Source: Kribbella qitaiheensis | Lineage (GTDB): Bacteria; Actinomycetota; Actinomycetes; Propionibacteriales; Kribbellaceae | Direction of reading: 5' to 3' | DNA length: 64,000 bases | Assembly (NCBI RefSeq): GCF_014217565.1 | Contig: NZ_CP043661.1 | Coordinates: 3,968,001 to 4,032,000, forward strand | Shown: one piece after another, positions 63,535-64,000 of the stretch | Position numbering within the stretch: the first letter of the stretch is position 1 | How the letters are laid out: each line of letters opens with the position of its first letter | Position numbers and translations under genes: made by a program | Notes under the pieces: model-generated | What the model saw: the letters and a program-made list of their open reading frames with translations, nothing else | Told to the model about the DNA's origin: nothing | Database searches by the model: none

Positions 63535-64000
63535 GCTGGCCGACTGCGAAGAAGAGGGAGCTGACTGCGACCAGCTCCGGATGATTGTCGGCGATCCGGG
63601 TGCAGGCCAGCGCGGTCTGCAGCGGGTCGGGGTCGCTCATCGTCGCCGGTAGCGGCTGGTCCTTGAAGTGCGCGTCGATGGTGAGGGTCAGCCAGCCGCC
63701 CGGTCCGGTGAGCCCGTGGACCGTGACGGCCCGCAGCCCGGCGTTGGTCAGCTCGGTCCGCAGTTGGGTGACCGTGTGGTACGTCGTCTCGGCCATCCGC
63801 TCGTTGTCCGGACTGAAGCCGCTGTCCAGGATCTCGCGAACGATCTTCTCCCGCTGCTGCAGCTTGTTCGCGAGCATCGAGCCGATCAGGTTCGCGGCCC
63901 GGTTGATCGCGATCACCGCGATGAACCCGCCCGGCTTGATCACCCGGACGGCCTCCCGCAACGCCAGCCGCCGGTCGGCCGCCTCGGGCAGGTGGTACAT
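63527..64000 (-). CDS. Class I SAM-dependent methyltransferase, 3' part only
   Basis: The window edge cuts this gene; the visible 157 residues start with MYHLPEAADRRLALREAVRVIKPGGFIAVIAINRAAN, the region after motif III of a Rossmann methyltransferase (loop H-L-P, then KPGG). The rest forms a cap-like segment and final strands (GGWLTLTIDAHF, SLFFAVGQ). Substrate cannot be assigned. The first half lies beyond 64000. Confidence 0.8.
   Translation of the reverse strand: MYHLPEAADRRLALREAVRVIKPGGFIAVIAINRAANLIGSMLANKLQQREKIVREILDSGFSPDNERMAETTYHTVTQLRTELTNAGLRAVTVHGLTGPGGWLTLTIDAHFKDQPLPATMSDPDPLQTALACTRIADNHPELVAVSSLFFAVGQRA

Overview
The window reads as chromosome of a high-GC actinobacterium. 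Pointers are GC-rich codon use, HspR/HAIR control of dnaK and clpB, a DUF222/HNH protein, and actinobacterial-type Kdp and Hut operons. The gene complement resembles Propionibacteriales such as Kribbella or Nocardioides; that placement is inference. No rRNA, tRNA, CRISPR array, integrase or insertion sequence was recognised.

Layout. 26-3131 is a carbohydrate ABC importer (two permeases and a binding protein with a broken signal peptide), divergent from a GntR/FadR regulator (3349-4038). A secreted beta-helix protein follows (4176-6215), then an MFS exporter and MarR regulator sharing a large inverted-repeat operator, an aminotransferase, a DUF222/HNH protein, an ArsC/Spx-like protein coupled to a membrane protein, and clpB with a HAIR element. 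15774-20238 encodes one NarL-type response regulator and two tandem paralogous sensor kinases. 20465-22319 holds a GT87 mannosyltransferase and an acetyltransferase. 22508-26732 is the dnaK-grpE-dnaJ-hspR operon with two HAIR boxes upstream and a run of hairpins downstream.

30228-40692 is a leftward histidine-utilisation cluster: hutH, hutU, a four-gene ProU/OpuC-type importer, an M20 amidohydrolase, hutF and hutI. The deiminase route plus the M20 enzyme would take histidine to glutamate, and the embedded importer may bring in histidine or a related compound. A VNTR-like repeat block lies upstream of hutH. Beyond it are a double-GNAT protein and an IclR regulator. 43284-44507 is a zinc-starvation module: cysteine-free S14, L33 and L31, a stand-alone CobW C-terminal-like protein and a candidate Zur box. 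Next to it is a histidine-ammonia-lyase-like protein whose MIO motif is altered.

46380-50638 holds an SGNH hydrolase, a terpene-cyclase-fold protein, an alpha/beta hydrolase and CorA. 50752-58479 is a complete kdpFABCDE locus including the 29-residue kdpF. The right end carries a frameshifted acidic protein, PhzF, RidA, a secreted beta-propeller, a MarR-GNAT fusion, a PrimPol-like protein and a methyltransferase cut by the window edge.

Three genes (3131-1829, 29264-30209, 58664-59300) are each broken by an apparent +1 base at GGGCC where GGCC would restore the frame. They are reported as one shared signature as well as individually.
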